Source of the DNA: Bacillota bacterium
GTDB taxonomy: Bacteria; Bacillota; Clostridia; Peptostreptococcales; Acidaminobacteraceae
Assembly: GCA_020161295.1 (NCBI GenBank)
Contig: JAIUOA010000008.1
Span: 1-64,000, forward strand
Length of the DNA: 64,000 nt
Reading direction: 5' to 3'
Both the position numbers and the translations under genes were made by a program. Below are positions 44,438 through 53,571 of the stretch, piece after piece; within the stretch, counting starts at the first letter, position 1; each line of letters opens with the position of its first letter. The notes under the pieces are model-generated. The model had not been told where the DNA came from. It worked only from the letters and a program-made list of their open reading frames with translations, and searched no databases.

Positions 44438-45028
44438 ATGGCAACCATGAATGGCCCTCGATTTAAACAAAGTCGATCATTAGGGCTTAATGTCTGTGGT
44501 CACCCAAAGGCGATGCGTCGCGCAAAACCGGGGACTAGCCGCGCAGACCGAAAACTTTCCACATATGGCACACAATTACTTGAAAAACAAAGGCTTCGCG
44601 CCTATTATGGCGTACTCGAGAAGCAGTTCAGACGAACTTTTGAAGCAGCAAAAAAACAACCCGGCTTAGCTGGTGAAAATCTCGTGAAGTTACTCGAAAC
44701 CCGTATAGATAATCTCGTTTACCGATCTGGACTTGCAACATCAATCAGGCAAGCGAGACAAATGGTCGTCCACGGCCACATCGCTTTAAACGGTAATAAA
44801 ACAGACATTCCTTCTCATCGTGTCAATCCAGGTGACACGGTATCACTCACTGAAAAGGCAAAGAGGATTTCACTCTTTACGGCAAATGCACTAAGTAGTT
44901 TTAGTCAACTTCCTTACCTGACAAAATCTGAGGATGGCACTTCTGTGGTATTAACGCGCATGCCTAGCCGTGAGGAAATTCCGATCGAGATCAATGACCA
45001 TTTGATCGTCGAGTTCTATTCGAGGTAA
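44438..45028 (+). CDS. rpsD: Ribosomal protein S4, zinc-ligand-free (C-minus) form
   Basis: This 196-residue S4 has the globular domain and S4 RNA-binding fold (LETRIDNLVYRSGLATSIRQARQMVVHGHI). In C-plus S4 proteins the N-terminus binds zinc through four cysteines; here the region has only Cys20 in LNVCGHPKAM, so it needs no zinc. S4 nucleates 30S assembly and binds 16S rRNA. It is not in a ribosomal operon but behind a Fur-type operator, which suggests a second copy made under metal starvation. The ATG at 44438 follows AGGAGG. Confidence 0.92.
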   Translation: MATMNGPRFKQSRSLGLNVCGHPKAMRRAKPGTSRADRKLSTYGTQLLEKQRLRAYYGVLEKQFRRTFEAAKKQPGLAGENLVKLLETRIDNLVYRSGLATSIRQARQMVVHGHIALNGNKTDIPSHRVNPGDTVSLTEKAKRISLFTANALSSFSQLPYLTKSEDGTSVVLTRMPSREEIPIEINDHLIVEFYSR

Positions 45029-45057
45029 ACTGTTTCTACCATACTTTCATAGACAAA

Positions 45058-45091
45058 AAAAGAGAGACGCACATGATGTGCATCTCTCTTT
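45058..45091. terminator. Bidirectional terminator between rpsD and the AGCS symporter
   Basis: AAAGAGAGACGCACA-tga-TGTGCATCTCTCTTT lies between convergent genes with A and T runs on both sides. Confidence 0.9.
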
Positions 45092-45107
45092 TCTATTAGA
45101 ATGGCAA

Positions 45108-46619
45108 CTACTTGAGTTTACCTTCTTTTACCGCTTTATTCATCGCAGCAAATTGCTCAGAATAGTTTTCTTTTGCAATCTTATCCCAAATTTCAGCGCC
45201 TTGTACGTTAATTCTAGAAGGAACGAAGATAGGATCGAGACCGGCTTTCTTTTGAGCTTCATAGTCTTTAAGTGTAGCTAAGCCTGGTTTAGTTAACAGG
45301 ATGATAACGATTACGTTGAACCATGCCATCGCGCCAACTGCTGCTGAACCAAAGTTCCAAACCACGTCAACTGAAGAAATCGCACCGATGAATACCATCG
45401 CGATAAGTGCAACTCTACCGAACAGGATCGCATTTTTATATCCAGAACCGCTTGTGTTCTTCTTAAAGATATAACCAATACTTGAATCAGTATAGAATGC
45501 ATAAGCTAAAATCGTCGTAAATGTGAAGAAGAATAATGCGATTGCGACGAATCCGCCACCGATACCAGGAATAAATGAGTTAACCGCTTCTTGAGTGAAG
45601 TTTGATTTCTCAACGCCTGGAAGGTTTTCTGTAATAAATGCACCTGCTTCGTTAACAACGTTAAATGCGCCAGTAGAAAGGATCATTACTGCTGTAGCTG
45701 TACAAACGAATAATGTATCTACGTAAACTGAAAACGCTTGAACGAGACCTTGTTTAGCAGGGTGAGATACTTCAGCAGCACCAGCCGCTTGAGCACCAGT
45801 ACCTTGACCAGCTTCATTAGAGAAGATACCTCTCTTAACGCCCCAAGCAACTGCTTGGCCAAATACTGCGCCGTAAACAGCGTTTAAGTTGAAGGCAGAA
45901 GAGAAAATCATACCAAATACTTCTGGAATTTTAGTGAAGTTTACAGCAAGAATGATTAATGCAAGAATGATGTAACCAATCGCCATGAAAGGAACGATCA
46001 TTTCTGCTGTTCTCGCGATTCTCTTACCACCGCCGAATACAACGTAACCAACCAATGCCGTGTAGATTAAACCGATAATCCATGGTGCCAAACCAAACGA
46101 TAATTTACCTGCTTGAGCAAATGCGTTTGTTTGAATACCTGGAAGCATGATACCACATGAAATAATAGTTAAAATTGCGAAAGCGATCCCTAAAGGTCTA
46201 GATTTTAAACCTTTTTCGATATAGTATGCTGGACCACCACGATATTCCCCGTGAATCTCCTCTTTCCATACTTGAGCAAGAGCTGACTCGATATACGCTG
46301 AACCTGCACCTAAGAATGCGATTGCCCACATCCAGAACACTGCACCTGGACCGCCAAAGAAGATTGCTGAAGCAACGCCTGTGATGTTACCTGTACCAAC
46401 ACGACCACCAAGTGCCATGGCAAAACCTTGGAATGAAGAAACACCTTTATCAGATGCTTTTCCGCCTAAGAGTTGACCAACCATGTCTTTGACAAGTCTG
46501 AGTTGTGGAAATTTCATTAATACAGAAAAATAAATTCCGGCTGCGAGGCACAAGTAAATCATTATTGGGCCCCAGAAGAAACCATCAAGCCAACCTGAAA
46601 AGTTCAATAAACCCTCCAT
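45108..46619 (-). CDS. Alanine/glycine:cation symporter (AGCS family)
   Basis: This 503-residue protein has about eleven membrane helices. Family motifs include GGRVGTGNITGVASAIFFGGPGAVFWMW in the first half (about 70-97) and KRGIFSNEAGQGTGAQAAGA. It imports alanine or glycine with Na+. The ATG at 46619 follows GGGAGGG. A promoter with two tandem operator-like repeats lies upstream. Confidence 0.92.
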   Translation of the reverse strand: MEGLLNFSGWLDGFFWGPIMIYLCLAAGIYFSVLMKFPQLRLVKDMVGQLLGGKASDKGVSSFQGFAMALGGRVGTGNITGVASAIFFGGPGAVFWMWAIAFLGAGSAYIESALAQVWKEEIHGEYRGGPAYYIEKGLKSRPLGIAFAILTIISCGIMLPGIQTNAFAQAGKLSFGLAPWIIGLIYTALVGYVVFGGGKRIARTAEMIVPFMAIGYIILALIILAVNFTKIPEVFGMIFSSAFNLNAVYGAVFGQAVAWGVKRGIFSNEAGQGTGAQAAGAAEVSHPAKQGLVQAFSVYVDTLFVCTATAVMILSTGAFNVVNEAGAFITENLPGVEKSNFTQEAVNSFIPGIGGGFVAIALFFFTFTTILAYAFYTDSSIGYIFKKNTSGSGYKNAILFGRVALIAMVFIGAISSVDVVWNFGSAAVGAMAWFNVIVIILLTKPGLATLKDYEAQKKAGLDPIFVPSRINVQGAEIWDKIAKENYSEQFAAMNKAVKEGKLK

Positions 46620-46660
46620 ACGTTTGTTTCCCTCCCTGTTTCCTTTTTTTTTTCTAAATA

Positions 46661-46740
46661 TTTGAGTTGCGTTACAAATGTTTTGAGTAACGTTACAAAT
46701 ATTTAATGAAATTTTATCATTCGCGTAATACTTTTGTCAA
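46661..46740 (-). promoter_or_regulatory. AGCS promoter with two tandem operator-like repeats
   Basis: On the minus strand TTGACA (46740-46735) and TAAAAT (46716-46711) are 18 bp apart. Just downstream lie two 19-bp copies, at 46661-46679 and 46682-46700 (plus strand TTTGAGTTGCGTTACAAAT and TTTGAGTAACGTTACAAAT), identical at 17 of 19 positions. Their starts are 21 bp apart, two helical turns, so two protein dimers could bind the same face. The second contains the palindrome GTAACGTTAC. Confidence 0.65.
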
Positions 46741-46973
46741 ACAAATAATTCTATAGAAATCAATTTATATGTAACTTTATTCCCACCTCAAGACTCATCT
46801 TGATAGGTATTAATACCTATTATCGTTATATTTCAATCAATCCAAAACAGGCCGTTTTTCTAAGGAACAATAAAAAAAGGCCTGTCGATGTTTCGAATGT
46901 TACTTTTTCGAAATATTCTCCAGCCAACTTTTGATGCAGGTCACCCTATTTAATTAAATTTGTTAATATTATA
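46741..46973. other. Gap between AGCS promoter and GNAT gene: palindrome and hairpin
   Basis: These 233 bases hold no gene. At 46803-46820 is an 18-bp perfect palindrome, ATAGGTATTAATACCTAT. At 46847-46885 ACAGGCC...GGCCTGT forms a hairpin whose inner arms are T5 and A7; on the minus strand it could terminate the GNAT transcript about 90 bp after its stop. The rest is AT-rich. Confidence 0.55.
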
Positions 46974-47531
46974 TCACATTCTTTTTAGCATACGGATATC
47001 TGCATGCCATGTTCCTTCAAAATAGACGAACTCCGGAATCACAGCGATGATTTCATAGCCCATGGACTCGTACAATCGGATTGCAGCCTTATTATATTCG
47101 AAAACCCCCAGCTCTATAGCATGTGCACCTAATTGAGCACATTCGCGTTCGATTTGCGTCATGATCCACCTGCCGACACCTTTACCACGATAATTTTCTT
47201 CACCTATTACGAGGCTGATCCATGCTGTATCTGGCGTTTCATGCACACGTCTTCCGAAAGCCATGTCGATACTGAACTCACCAATCGGCTTCTCACCATC
47301 ACAGACCAAATAGATGCGTTTATCGTCATTTTGCATGGCGCTAACCATGAGTTCAAACGGTGTAAAAGGTTCATCTACGCCTATGCTAAATTTAGGAATG
47401 GCGTACGGCCGTATTTTGGGATCATTTGACCACTTACATAATATTTGGAAATCATCTATTTTATATTCATCCATAAAGCGGACTCTTAACCGTTCCATCC
47501 AATTCTCATCAAACCCGTTTTCACTGTACAT
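46974..47531 (-). CDS. GNAT family N-acetyltransferase
   Basis: This 185-residue protein has the GNAT core: YLVCDGEKPIGEFSIDMAF, WISLVIGEENYRGKGVGRWIM with the acetyl-CoA loop (R/Q-x-x-G-x-G/A), ELGVFEYNKAAIRLYESMGYE. It transfers an acetyl group to an unknown amine. The ATG at 47531 follows TTAGGAG. Single-gene unit. Confidence 0.88.
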   Translation of the reverse strand: MYSENGFDENWMERLRVRFMDEYKIDDFQILCKWSNDPKIRPYAIPKFSIGVDEPFTPFELMVSAMQNDDKRIYLVCDGEKPIGEFSIDMAFGRRVHETPDTAWISLVIGEENYRGKGVGRWIMTQIERECAQLGAHAIELGVFEYNKAAIRLYESMGYEIIAVIPEFVYFEGTWHADIRMLKRM

Positions 47532-47618
47532 AGCGACTCCTAATTCATGATAATCCTATTGTATCATAAATTTCCCCTTGTATTTCAATAGAAAACCCAT
47601 TAAAATAAGAGATGTCGT

Positions 47619-47694
47619 GGGGATGTAGCTCAGATGGGAGAGTACCAGACTGGCAGTCTGGGTGTCGTGGGTTCGAGTCCCATCATCTCCACCA
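47619..47694 (+). tRNA. tRNA-Ala (anticodon GGC)
   Basis: These 76 bases fold as a full cloverleaf with CCA encoded. Acceptor GGGGATG pairs with CATCTCC and includes the G3-T70 wobble that defines tRNA-Ala. The anticodon arm is CCAGA-CTGGCAG-TCTGG (anticodon GGC), and the T arm is GTGGG-TTCGAGT-CCCAT. No other tRNA adjoins it. Confidence 0.97.
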
Positions 47695-47702
47695 ATCGTA
47701 TT

Positions 47703-47798
47703 TTTCAGGGAATGATGTTCTCCCTTAGCTTTATGCTAGAACCGCTAATTAGCTGATGACTTCTGTATTGTACAGGCGTATCGGCTTTTTTATTTGCC
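47703..47798 (+). promoter_or_regulatory. Fluoride (crcB-type) riboswitch with intrinsic terminator
   Basis: GGGAATGATGTTCTCCC gives the 5' stem with the conserved GATG, then AACCGCT and GCTGATGACTTCTG follow, the conserved 3' parts of the fluoride aptamer. The same 3' bases (AGCTGAT, 47751-47757) also pair with ATCGGCT (47780-47786), around an inner CTGTA/TACAG stem, to form a terminator with TTTTTT. Aptamer and terminator are mutually exclusive, so fluoride should switch on the antiporter gene 26 bp downstream. No promoter is clear, and read-through from tRNA-Ala is possible. Confidence 0.85.
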
Positions 47799-47823
47799 AA
47801 ATTATACCATAGGAGCGCCTAAT

Positions 47824-49002
47824 ATGTTATTTAGTTTGTCGTTAATCCTTATCATTGGCTTTTCACTAAGCGGACTATTTAATAAACTAAAACTGCCTGG
47901 ATTGTTAGGAATGATATTGACCGGTATCCTTCTCGGGCCGTATGTGCTGAATTTAATATCTCCAGAAATCCTCATGATTTCTCCAGATCTCAGGGAAATT
48001 GCCTTGATCGTCATCCTTATGCGCGCCGGTCTTTCCATCGATTTAAGCGATCTAAAAAAGGTGGGGCGCCCTGCTTTCCTGATGTGCTTCGTCCCCGCCA
48101 CGTTTGAAATACTGGCAGTCAGTCTCTTCGGCCCTAAGCTACTCGGCATCTCACTAGTAGAAGCAGCCGTTCTCGGCACGGTTTTAGCAGCGGTTTCTCC
48201 CGCTGTCATCGTTCCGCGGATGCTCAAACTCATGACATCCGGTCATGGCAAAAATAAAAGCATCCCGCAACTGATTATGGCGGGTGCTTCGGTTGATGAT
48301 ATTTACGTCATCGTCTTATTTACCTCATTTCTCAACCTGTTTAAAGGTGAAACGTTTAGTGTTACCACATTGATCACGGTGCCTCTCTCCATCATTACCG
48401 GTATCTTACTCGGTGCTTTCACTGGCCTGATTTTGGTAAAGCTCTTTAAGAGACTTCACATACGTGACACCATCAAGGTCCTTATTATACTCAGCATTTC
48501 CTTCCTCTTCGTCACGCTGGAAAGCGTCATCAAGCCTTATTTCCCGTTGTCAGGTTTGATCGCCGTCATGGCCTTGGGAGGTACGCTGTTAAAAACCTAT
48601 GCACTACTGGCGAAACGATTGATGAGCAAGTTCTCAAAAATATGGGTGGGTGCTGAAATTCTGTTATTTGTAATGGTCGGTGCCGCTGTAAATATTCACG
48701 CACTTTCCGATATCGGCTTAAACGCATTTTTTCTTATCTTTATAGCGCTCCTATTCAGAGTAATCGGCGTTGGCTTCAGCCTTATCTTAACCCCATTGAC
48801 GATTAAAGAACGGTTTTTTTGCGCACTGGCATATCTTCCGAAAGCCACTGTACAAGCCGCCATCGGTGCAATTCCACTGTCTGCTGGGATGCCAGCTGGG
48901 GATACGATTCTTTCTATGGCGGTATTGGCGATTCTCGTTACAGCCCCACTGGGTGCACTGGGGATCGATCTTACTTACGCAAGTTTCCTTCAAAAGGATT
49001 AA
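47824..49002 (+). CDS. Cation:proton antiporter (Na_H_Exchanger family) behind a fluoride riboswitch
   Basis: This 392-residue protein has about 11-12 membrane helices with GLFNKLKLPGLLGMILTGILLGPYV at the start, AVSPAVIVPRM and ASVDDIYVIVLF (the ion-binding acidic pair on the unwound helix), typical of the CPA superfamily. A cytosolic RCK domain is absent. Control by fluoride suggests a role in fluoride or acid stress. The ATG at 47824 follows AGGAG. Its stop overlaps the convergent ilvA stop by four bases. Confidence 0.85.
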   Translation: MLFSLSLILIIGFSLSGLFNKLKLPGLLGMILTGILLGPYVLNLISPEILMISPDLREIALIVILMRAGLSIDLSDLKKVGRPAFLMCFVPATFEILAVSLFGPKLLGISLVEAAVLGTVLAAVSPAVIVPRMLKLMTSGHGKNKSIPQLIMAGASVDDIYVIVLFTSFLNLFKGETFSVTTLITVPLSIITGILLGAFTGLILVKLFKRLHIRDTIKVLIILSISFLFVTLESVIKPYFPLSGLIAVMALGGTLLKTYALLAKRLMSKFSKIWVGAEILLFVMVGAAVNIHALSDIGLNAFFLIFIALLFRVIGVGFSLILTPLTIKERFFCALAYLPKATVQAAIGAIPLSAGMPAGDTILSMAVLAILVTAPLGALGIDLTYASFLQKD

Positions 49003-50210
49003 TAGACCTGCTTCACTTCGTAACCAGCTGTTTTCAGTGTGTCGACTATCGCCTTAATGTGTTCATGCCCATTGGTTTCAACAGTGACTTGAAGCTGTAC
49101 ATGACTAAATCGATCGAAGTTCATAAATTGGTTGTGGTCCAGCTTGATAACATTGGCTTTTAAATCCGCTAATACCTGAGAAATATTTAAAAGCTGCCCA
49201 GGAGTATCCGGCAAGTCCACTGAAAAGCAAAAGATTCTGCCCCTTCTGGCAAGGCCTTTGTTAATCATGGCTGAAACCGTGACGACGTCGATATTGCCGC
49301 CGGAGAGGACACTGACGATTATTTTGTCTTTTACGTCCAGTTTTTTGAGTGCCGCCACACTTAGTGCACCCGCATTTTCAACCACCATTTTATGCTTTTC
49401 GATGAGCATGAGGAAGGCATCCATAATATCGTAATCGGATACTGTAATTATGCCATCCACGTAGTCTCTTGCCAGTTCTAGTGTCAGGTTGCCCACCTGT
49501 TTGACGGCAACGCCATCAGCAACCGTACTTACTGTCTCTAGGCGGGTCACTTTGCCCATCTCAATCGACCGTTTCATAGAAAGCGCCCCTTCAGGTTCGA
49601 CGCCATAAACCTTGCATGTTGGATTGATCGTTTTAACGTAAGTCGCAATACCACTGACTAATCCACCGCCCCCCACAGGAACCAAAAGGATATCCAGTTC
49701 TGGTAATGCTTCTATGATTTCCTTGCCGATGGTTCCTTGACCAGAAATCACCTCCAGGTCATCAAACGGATGGATAAATGTCGTTCCCGTCGCCGCTTGA
49801 TAGGACAGTGCGTGCTGATAGGCATCGTCATAAGTGTCACCATGCAAGATTACTGTCGCCCCGTAGGATTTAGTGGCGTTAATTTTTATGAGTGGCGTCG
49901 CAACGGGCATTACAACCGTCGCCTGAATGCCTAGGATTGAGGCTGCCAGTGCAACCCCTTGTGCATGATTTCCTGCAGAAGCAGTAACCACGCCTGTCCC
50001 TCTTTCATCATCGGCAATTTGCGCCATACGATTATAAGCGCCTCTTAATTTAAAAGCCCCTGTCTTCTGAAAATTCTCCGTTTTAAAATAGACCGCGTTA
50101 CCCGTATCATGGCTAAAGTGACTGCTATAGATCAATGGCGTGTTATCCACGATGCCATCAAGCCGATCACTTGCGTCCTGAATGCGAGCGGTCCACTGGT
50201 TATGACTCAT
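48999..50210 (-). CDS. ilvA: Threonine ammonia-lyase (threonine deaminase)
   Basis: This 403-residue PLP enzyme makes 2-oxobutanoate from threonine, the first step to isoleucine. PLP-Lys lies in TGAFKLRGAYNRM, and the phosphate loop is PVGGGGLVSG. The last 75 residues form one ACT-like domain (FSVDLPDTPGQLLNISQVLADL), as in the short Firmicutes type, so isoleucine feedback may differ from the long E. coli form. It is the last gene of the ilv operon and overlaps ilvB by 11 bp. Confidence 0.92.
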   Translation of the reverse strand: MSHNQWTARIQDASDRLDGIVDNTPLIYSSHFSHDTGNAVYFKTENFQKTGAFKLRGAYNRMAQIADDERGTGVVTASAGNHAQGVALAASILGIQATVVMPVATPLIKINATKSYGATVILHGDTYDDAYQHALSYQAATGTTFIHPFDDLEVISGQGTIGKEIIEALPELDILLVPVGGGGLVSGIATYVKTINPTCKVYGVEPEGALSMKRSIEMGKVTRLETVSTVADGVAVKQVGNLTLELARDYVDGIITVSDYDIMDAFLMLIEKHKMVVENAGALSVAALKKLDVKDKIIVSVLSGGNIDVVTVSAMINKGLARRGRIFCFSVDLPDTPGQLLNISQVLADLKANVIKLDHNQFMNFDRFSHVQLQVTVETNGHEHIKAIVDTLKTAGYEVKQVY

Positions 50211-51891
50211 GGCTTATCATACTCCCTTCAATTATTTCCGAAAGTCCTTTGCCAGGCGGTATGATTGGAAAGACGTTTTCATCGTGATCCAATACACAGT
50301 CCACCACAACGGGCTGTTTTTCTTTTTTGATCCACTCAAGCGCCGTTTCAAGTTCACTTACTGTGGTCACCCGAATCCCTTTAATCCCATAAGCGTCCGC
50401 TAACTTGATGAAATCCACAGAATCATCGCCATCGGTCTCACTATATCGGCTATGGTTAAACAGCTTTTGCCACTGCCGAACCATGCCTAGTGCTTTGTTG
50501 TTAAAGATAAAGGTGGTGATCGGCACTTGATATTTGCTGACGGTGCCCAGTTCATTACAGTTCATCTTAAAACTACCATCGCCAGCAAAATGGAGCACTG
50601 TCCGATGAGGATTTCCAACTTTAGCGCCGATGGCGGCCCCTAGTCCAAACCCCATGGTACCTAAACCACCAGAAGTAATCAGCGATCTAACATGATCAAA
50701 TCCGTAAGCCTGTGCCGTCCACATTTGATGCTGTCCTACTTCAGTGACCACGATTGCTTCATCACCATAGGTGTCTTTGATCATCTTTAATAGCGACATA
50801 GGTGATAACATGGCATCCCCTTCGAGCCTAGTGATCTTTTGTTTAATACTCCCCTCAGGGTCTTTGAATATTACACGATTGATGAGCAACCTGTTGAGTC
50901 GCTTTAAAAAAGTCTTAATGTCGCTTCGTACGGGAACCTGCACCTGTTTGTTTTTGTGAATCTCATTTTCATCATTTTCCACATGTATGATGGTTGCACT
51001 GCCACAAAATTGGTCGGGAGCGCCTATGACGCGATCACTCAGTCTAGCACCTAGCACCATGACCAAATCAGCACTGGCCAAATATTGATTAGCCGCTCTT
51101 GAACCGTGCATACCCGCTAATCCAAGTGATAATGGATGGGATTGAGGGAAGGCACCGCTTCCCATAAGTGTATTCGCAACCGGAATGTTACAGGCCGTGG
51201 CCAGTTCGTATAATGCTTCATGTGCACCTGAATGGATGACACCACCACCTGCTAATATAACAGGGTGATTTGCACATTCGAACAGCTGCGCTACGCGGTT
51301 TGCCATCAAATCATTTGCATCACCTGTGGTTTCCGTCTTATCTCTTTTTCTCTGCTTAAACGCTTCTATGCCGTTAAAGGATATGGTTTGGGTCATCAAG
51401 TCTTTCGGAATATCGATGAGCACCGGCCCCGGTCTACCTGACATGGCGATATCAAACGCTCGAAACAGAACACTTTCAAGTTGATCGATACTTCTTACCA
51501 TTTCACAGTGCTTGGTAATCGTCAGCGTCATGGACGTGATATCCACTTCCTGAAACGAATCCTTTCCAATCAAGGGGGTTGCGACTTGCCCTGAAATCAC
51601 CACTACTGGCTGAGAATCGAGATAAGCAGTGGCTAGACCCGTAATGGTATTTGTTGCCCCAGGTCCAGATGTAACGAAGCAAACCCCAACTTTTCCTGTA
51701 CTTCTCGCATAGCCATCTGCAGCATGGACAGCCCCCTGCTCGTGACAGGTTCGATAATGCTTAATGTTCCCCTGATGATCATAGAGGACATCGTATAGTG
51801 GGATCACTGCCCCTCCTGGAAATCCAAAGACTGTATCGACGCCTAAGTCTTCTAAACAAGCGATTACGATTTGTGCGCCGTTTAATACCAT
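50200..51891 (-). CDS. ilvB: Acetolactate synthase large subunit
   Basis: This 563-residue thiamine-PP enzyme joins two pyruvates, or pyruvate and 2-oxobutanoate, in branched-chain amino acid synthesis. It has the N-terminal TPP domain with catalytic Glu (YRTCHEQGAVHAADGYAR), middle FAD-binding domain and C-terminal TPP site (HFAGDGSFKMNCNELGTV). The ATG at 51891 follows GGAGGAAAAT; an upstream in-frame TTG contains that site. It pairs with the ACT subunit encoded at the head of the operon. Confidence 0.94.
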   Translation of the reverse strand: MVLNGAQIVIACLEDLGVDTVFGFPGGAVIPLYDVLYDHQGNIKHYRTCHEQGAVHAADGYARSTGKVGVCFVTSGPGATNTITGLATAYLDSQPVVVISGQVATPLIGKDSFQEVDITSMTLTITKHCEMVRSIDQLESVLFRAFDIAMSGRPGPVLIDIPKDLMTQTISFNGIEAFKQRKRDKTETTGDANDLMANRVAQLFECANHPVILAGGGVIHSGAHEALYELATACNIPVANTLMGSGAFPQSHPLSLGLAGMHGSRAANQYLASADLVMVLGARLSDRVIGAPDQFCGSATIIHVENDENEIHKNKQVQVPVRSDIKTFLKRLNRLLINRVIFKDPEGSIKQKITRLEGDAMLSPMSLLKMIKDTYGDEAIVVTEVGQHQMWTAQAYGFDHVRSLITSGGLGTMGFGLGAAIGAKVGNPHRTVLHFAGDGSFKMNCNELGTVSKYQVPITTFIFNNKALGMVRQWQKLFNHSRYSETDGDDSVDFIKLADAYGIKGIRVTTVSELETALEWIKKEKQPVVVDCVLDHDENVFPIIPPGKGLSEIIEGSMISHES

Positions 51892-51903
51892 ATTTTCCTC
51901 CAA

Positions 51904-53571
51904 TCACGTCATGATGGCACCCTCTGATGCCGATGAAACCCATTTTGAATACCTCGATAAATAGCCTTTTAGGTCCTGCTGCTTCGGACGAATGGATGCT
52001 AACCGTAACGCTATTTCCTCTTCAGTCAAATGATGGGAAATGATGCCCGCTTCAATATCGATGCTGATGATATCCCCATCCATCAGCCATGCGATTGGTC
52101 CCCCCTCTTGCGCTTCTGGTGACACATGCCCTATGGCAGCACCTCTGGTTGCACCTGAAAATCTGCCATCTGTAATAAGTGCCACCGAAGCATCTAGCCC
52201 CATGCCACTTAAAGCGGCCGTTGGTGTAAGCATTTCAGGCATACCTGGACCGCCTTTAGGTCCTTCGTATCTAATTACGATGATCTCTCCCTTTCTGATC
52301 TCACCACTTTGGATGGCTTTAACCGCATCGTGTTCGCCATCGAATACGCGCGCCGGTCCTTGATGCTTGAGCATCTCATGAGCCACTGCTGAACGTTTGA
52401 CCACTGCTCCTTTTGGAGCGAGGTTTCCTTCTAAGACTTGAATCCCGCCTTCTGCACTGTATGGCTTTTCTAAGGGTCTAATGACTTGACCATCGACATT
52501 TTTTCTGCCATGGTGCAGTGTGACCTCCCCAATCGTTTTGTTCTGGACGGTGAGGGCATTGGCACAAAGAAGGTCCCCTCGAAGTAACTGGTAGAGCACT
52601 GTTTGAACGCCACCTTCTCGGTGCAAATCCTCCATGTGATGCTGCCCAGCCGGGCTTAATTTGCAGAGGTTTGGTGTTTCCTTGCTCACTTTTCGCACGA
52701 AATCAAGGTCAATTTTGATGCCTACCTCATGGGCAATGGCAGTCAAATGCAGGATGGTGTTCGTGGAGCATCCAAGCGCCATATCAAGCCTAAGTGCATT
52801 ATGAAAGGCCTCTTTCGTAAGTATTTTACTGCTGTTTAATTGCTCGGTTACCATTTGAACGATTCGCATGCCTGTTTCTTTCGCTAGCCGGATTCTTTTA
52901 GAATGCACCGCAGGAATTGACCCATTTCCCGGTAAAGCGATGCCGAGTGCTTCCGTCATGCAGTTCATGGAATTTGCCGTGTACATGCCTGAGCATGAGC
53001 CGCAGGTCGGGCAAGCTGCCTCTTCATAACGCGATAGGGTCTCGAGATCCATTTGATTCGCCCTCACTGCGCCAACCGCTTCAAAGACGGTGCTTAAATC
53101 CACGGTTACGCCTTCTGTCTCACCGGAAAGCATTGGCCCTCCGCTGACTAAAATCACGGGAATATCCAAACGCGCCGCTGCCATCATCATGCCGGGTACA
53201 ACCTTGTCGCAATTGGGAATCATCACAAGTCCATCAAAGGCATGGGCTTTCGCCATTATTTCGATGCTGTCTGCGATGACTTCACGACTAGCCAGTGAGT
53301 ATCGCATGCCTTCATGATTCATGGCTAAGCCGTCACATACACCGATACTCGGAAACTCAAGCGGTGTCCCGCCAGAAATCCTGATACCGGTTTTTACAGC
53401 TTCAGAGAGATTTCGTAGATGTGTGTGCCCTGGAATCACTTCATTAAAGGCATTAACTACGCCGATTAGCGGTTGGTTCAGCTCCTTATCGATCAACCCC
53501 AGCGATTTTAAAAGCGCACGATGTGGCGCGCGTTCTATGCCCTGTGTCAACTGATGACTTCTTAGTTTCAT
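51904..53571 (-). CDS. ilvD: Dihydroxy-acid dehydratase
   Basis: This 555-residue iron-sulphur enzyme forms the 2-oxo acids of valine and isoleucine. Cluster cysteines lie in IPNCDKVVPGMM and CPTCGSCSGMYTANSMNCMTEALG; TDGRFSGATRG marks the C-terminal domain. Length is typical. Its ATG follows directly after the ilvC stop, with the ribosome site (CAGGAGGAC) inside the ilvC end. Confidence 0.95.
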   Translation of the reverse strand: MKLRSHQLTQGIERAPHRALLKSLGLIDKELNQPLIGVVNAFNEVIPGHTHLRNLSEAVKTGIRISGGTPLEFPSIGVCDGLAMNHEGMRYSLASREVIADSIEIMAKAHAFDGLVMIPNCDKVVPGMMMAAARLDIPVILVSGGPMLSGETEGVTVDLSTVFEAVGAVRANQMDLETLSRYEEAACPTCGSCSGMYTANSMNCMTEALGIALPGNGSIPAVHSKRIRLAKETGMRIVQMVTEQLNSSKILTKEAFHNALRLDMALGCSTNTILHLTAIAHEVGIKIDLDFVRKVSKETPNLCKLSPAGQHHMEDLHREGGVQTVLYQLLRGDLLCANALTVQNKTIGEVTLHHGRKNVDGQVIRPLEKPYSAEGGIQVLEGNLAPKGAVVKRSAVAHEMLKHQGPARVFDGEHDAVKAIQSGEIRKGEIIVIRYEGPKGGPGMPEMLTPTAALSGMGLDASVALITDGRFSGATRGAAIGHVSPEAQEGGPIAWLMDGDIISIDIEAGIISHHLTEEEIALRLASIRPKQQDLKGYLSRYSKWVSSASEGAIMT

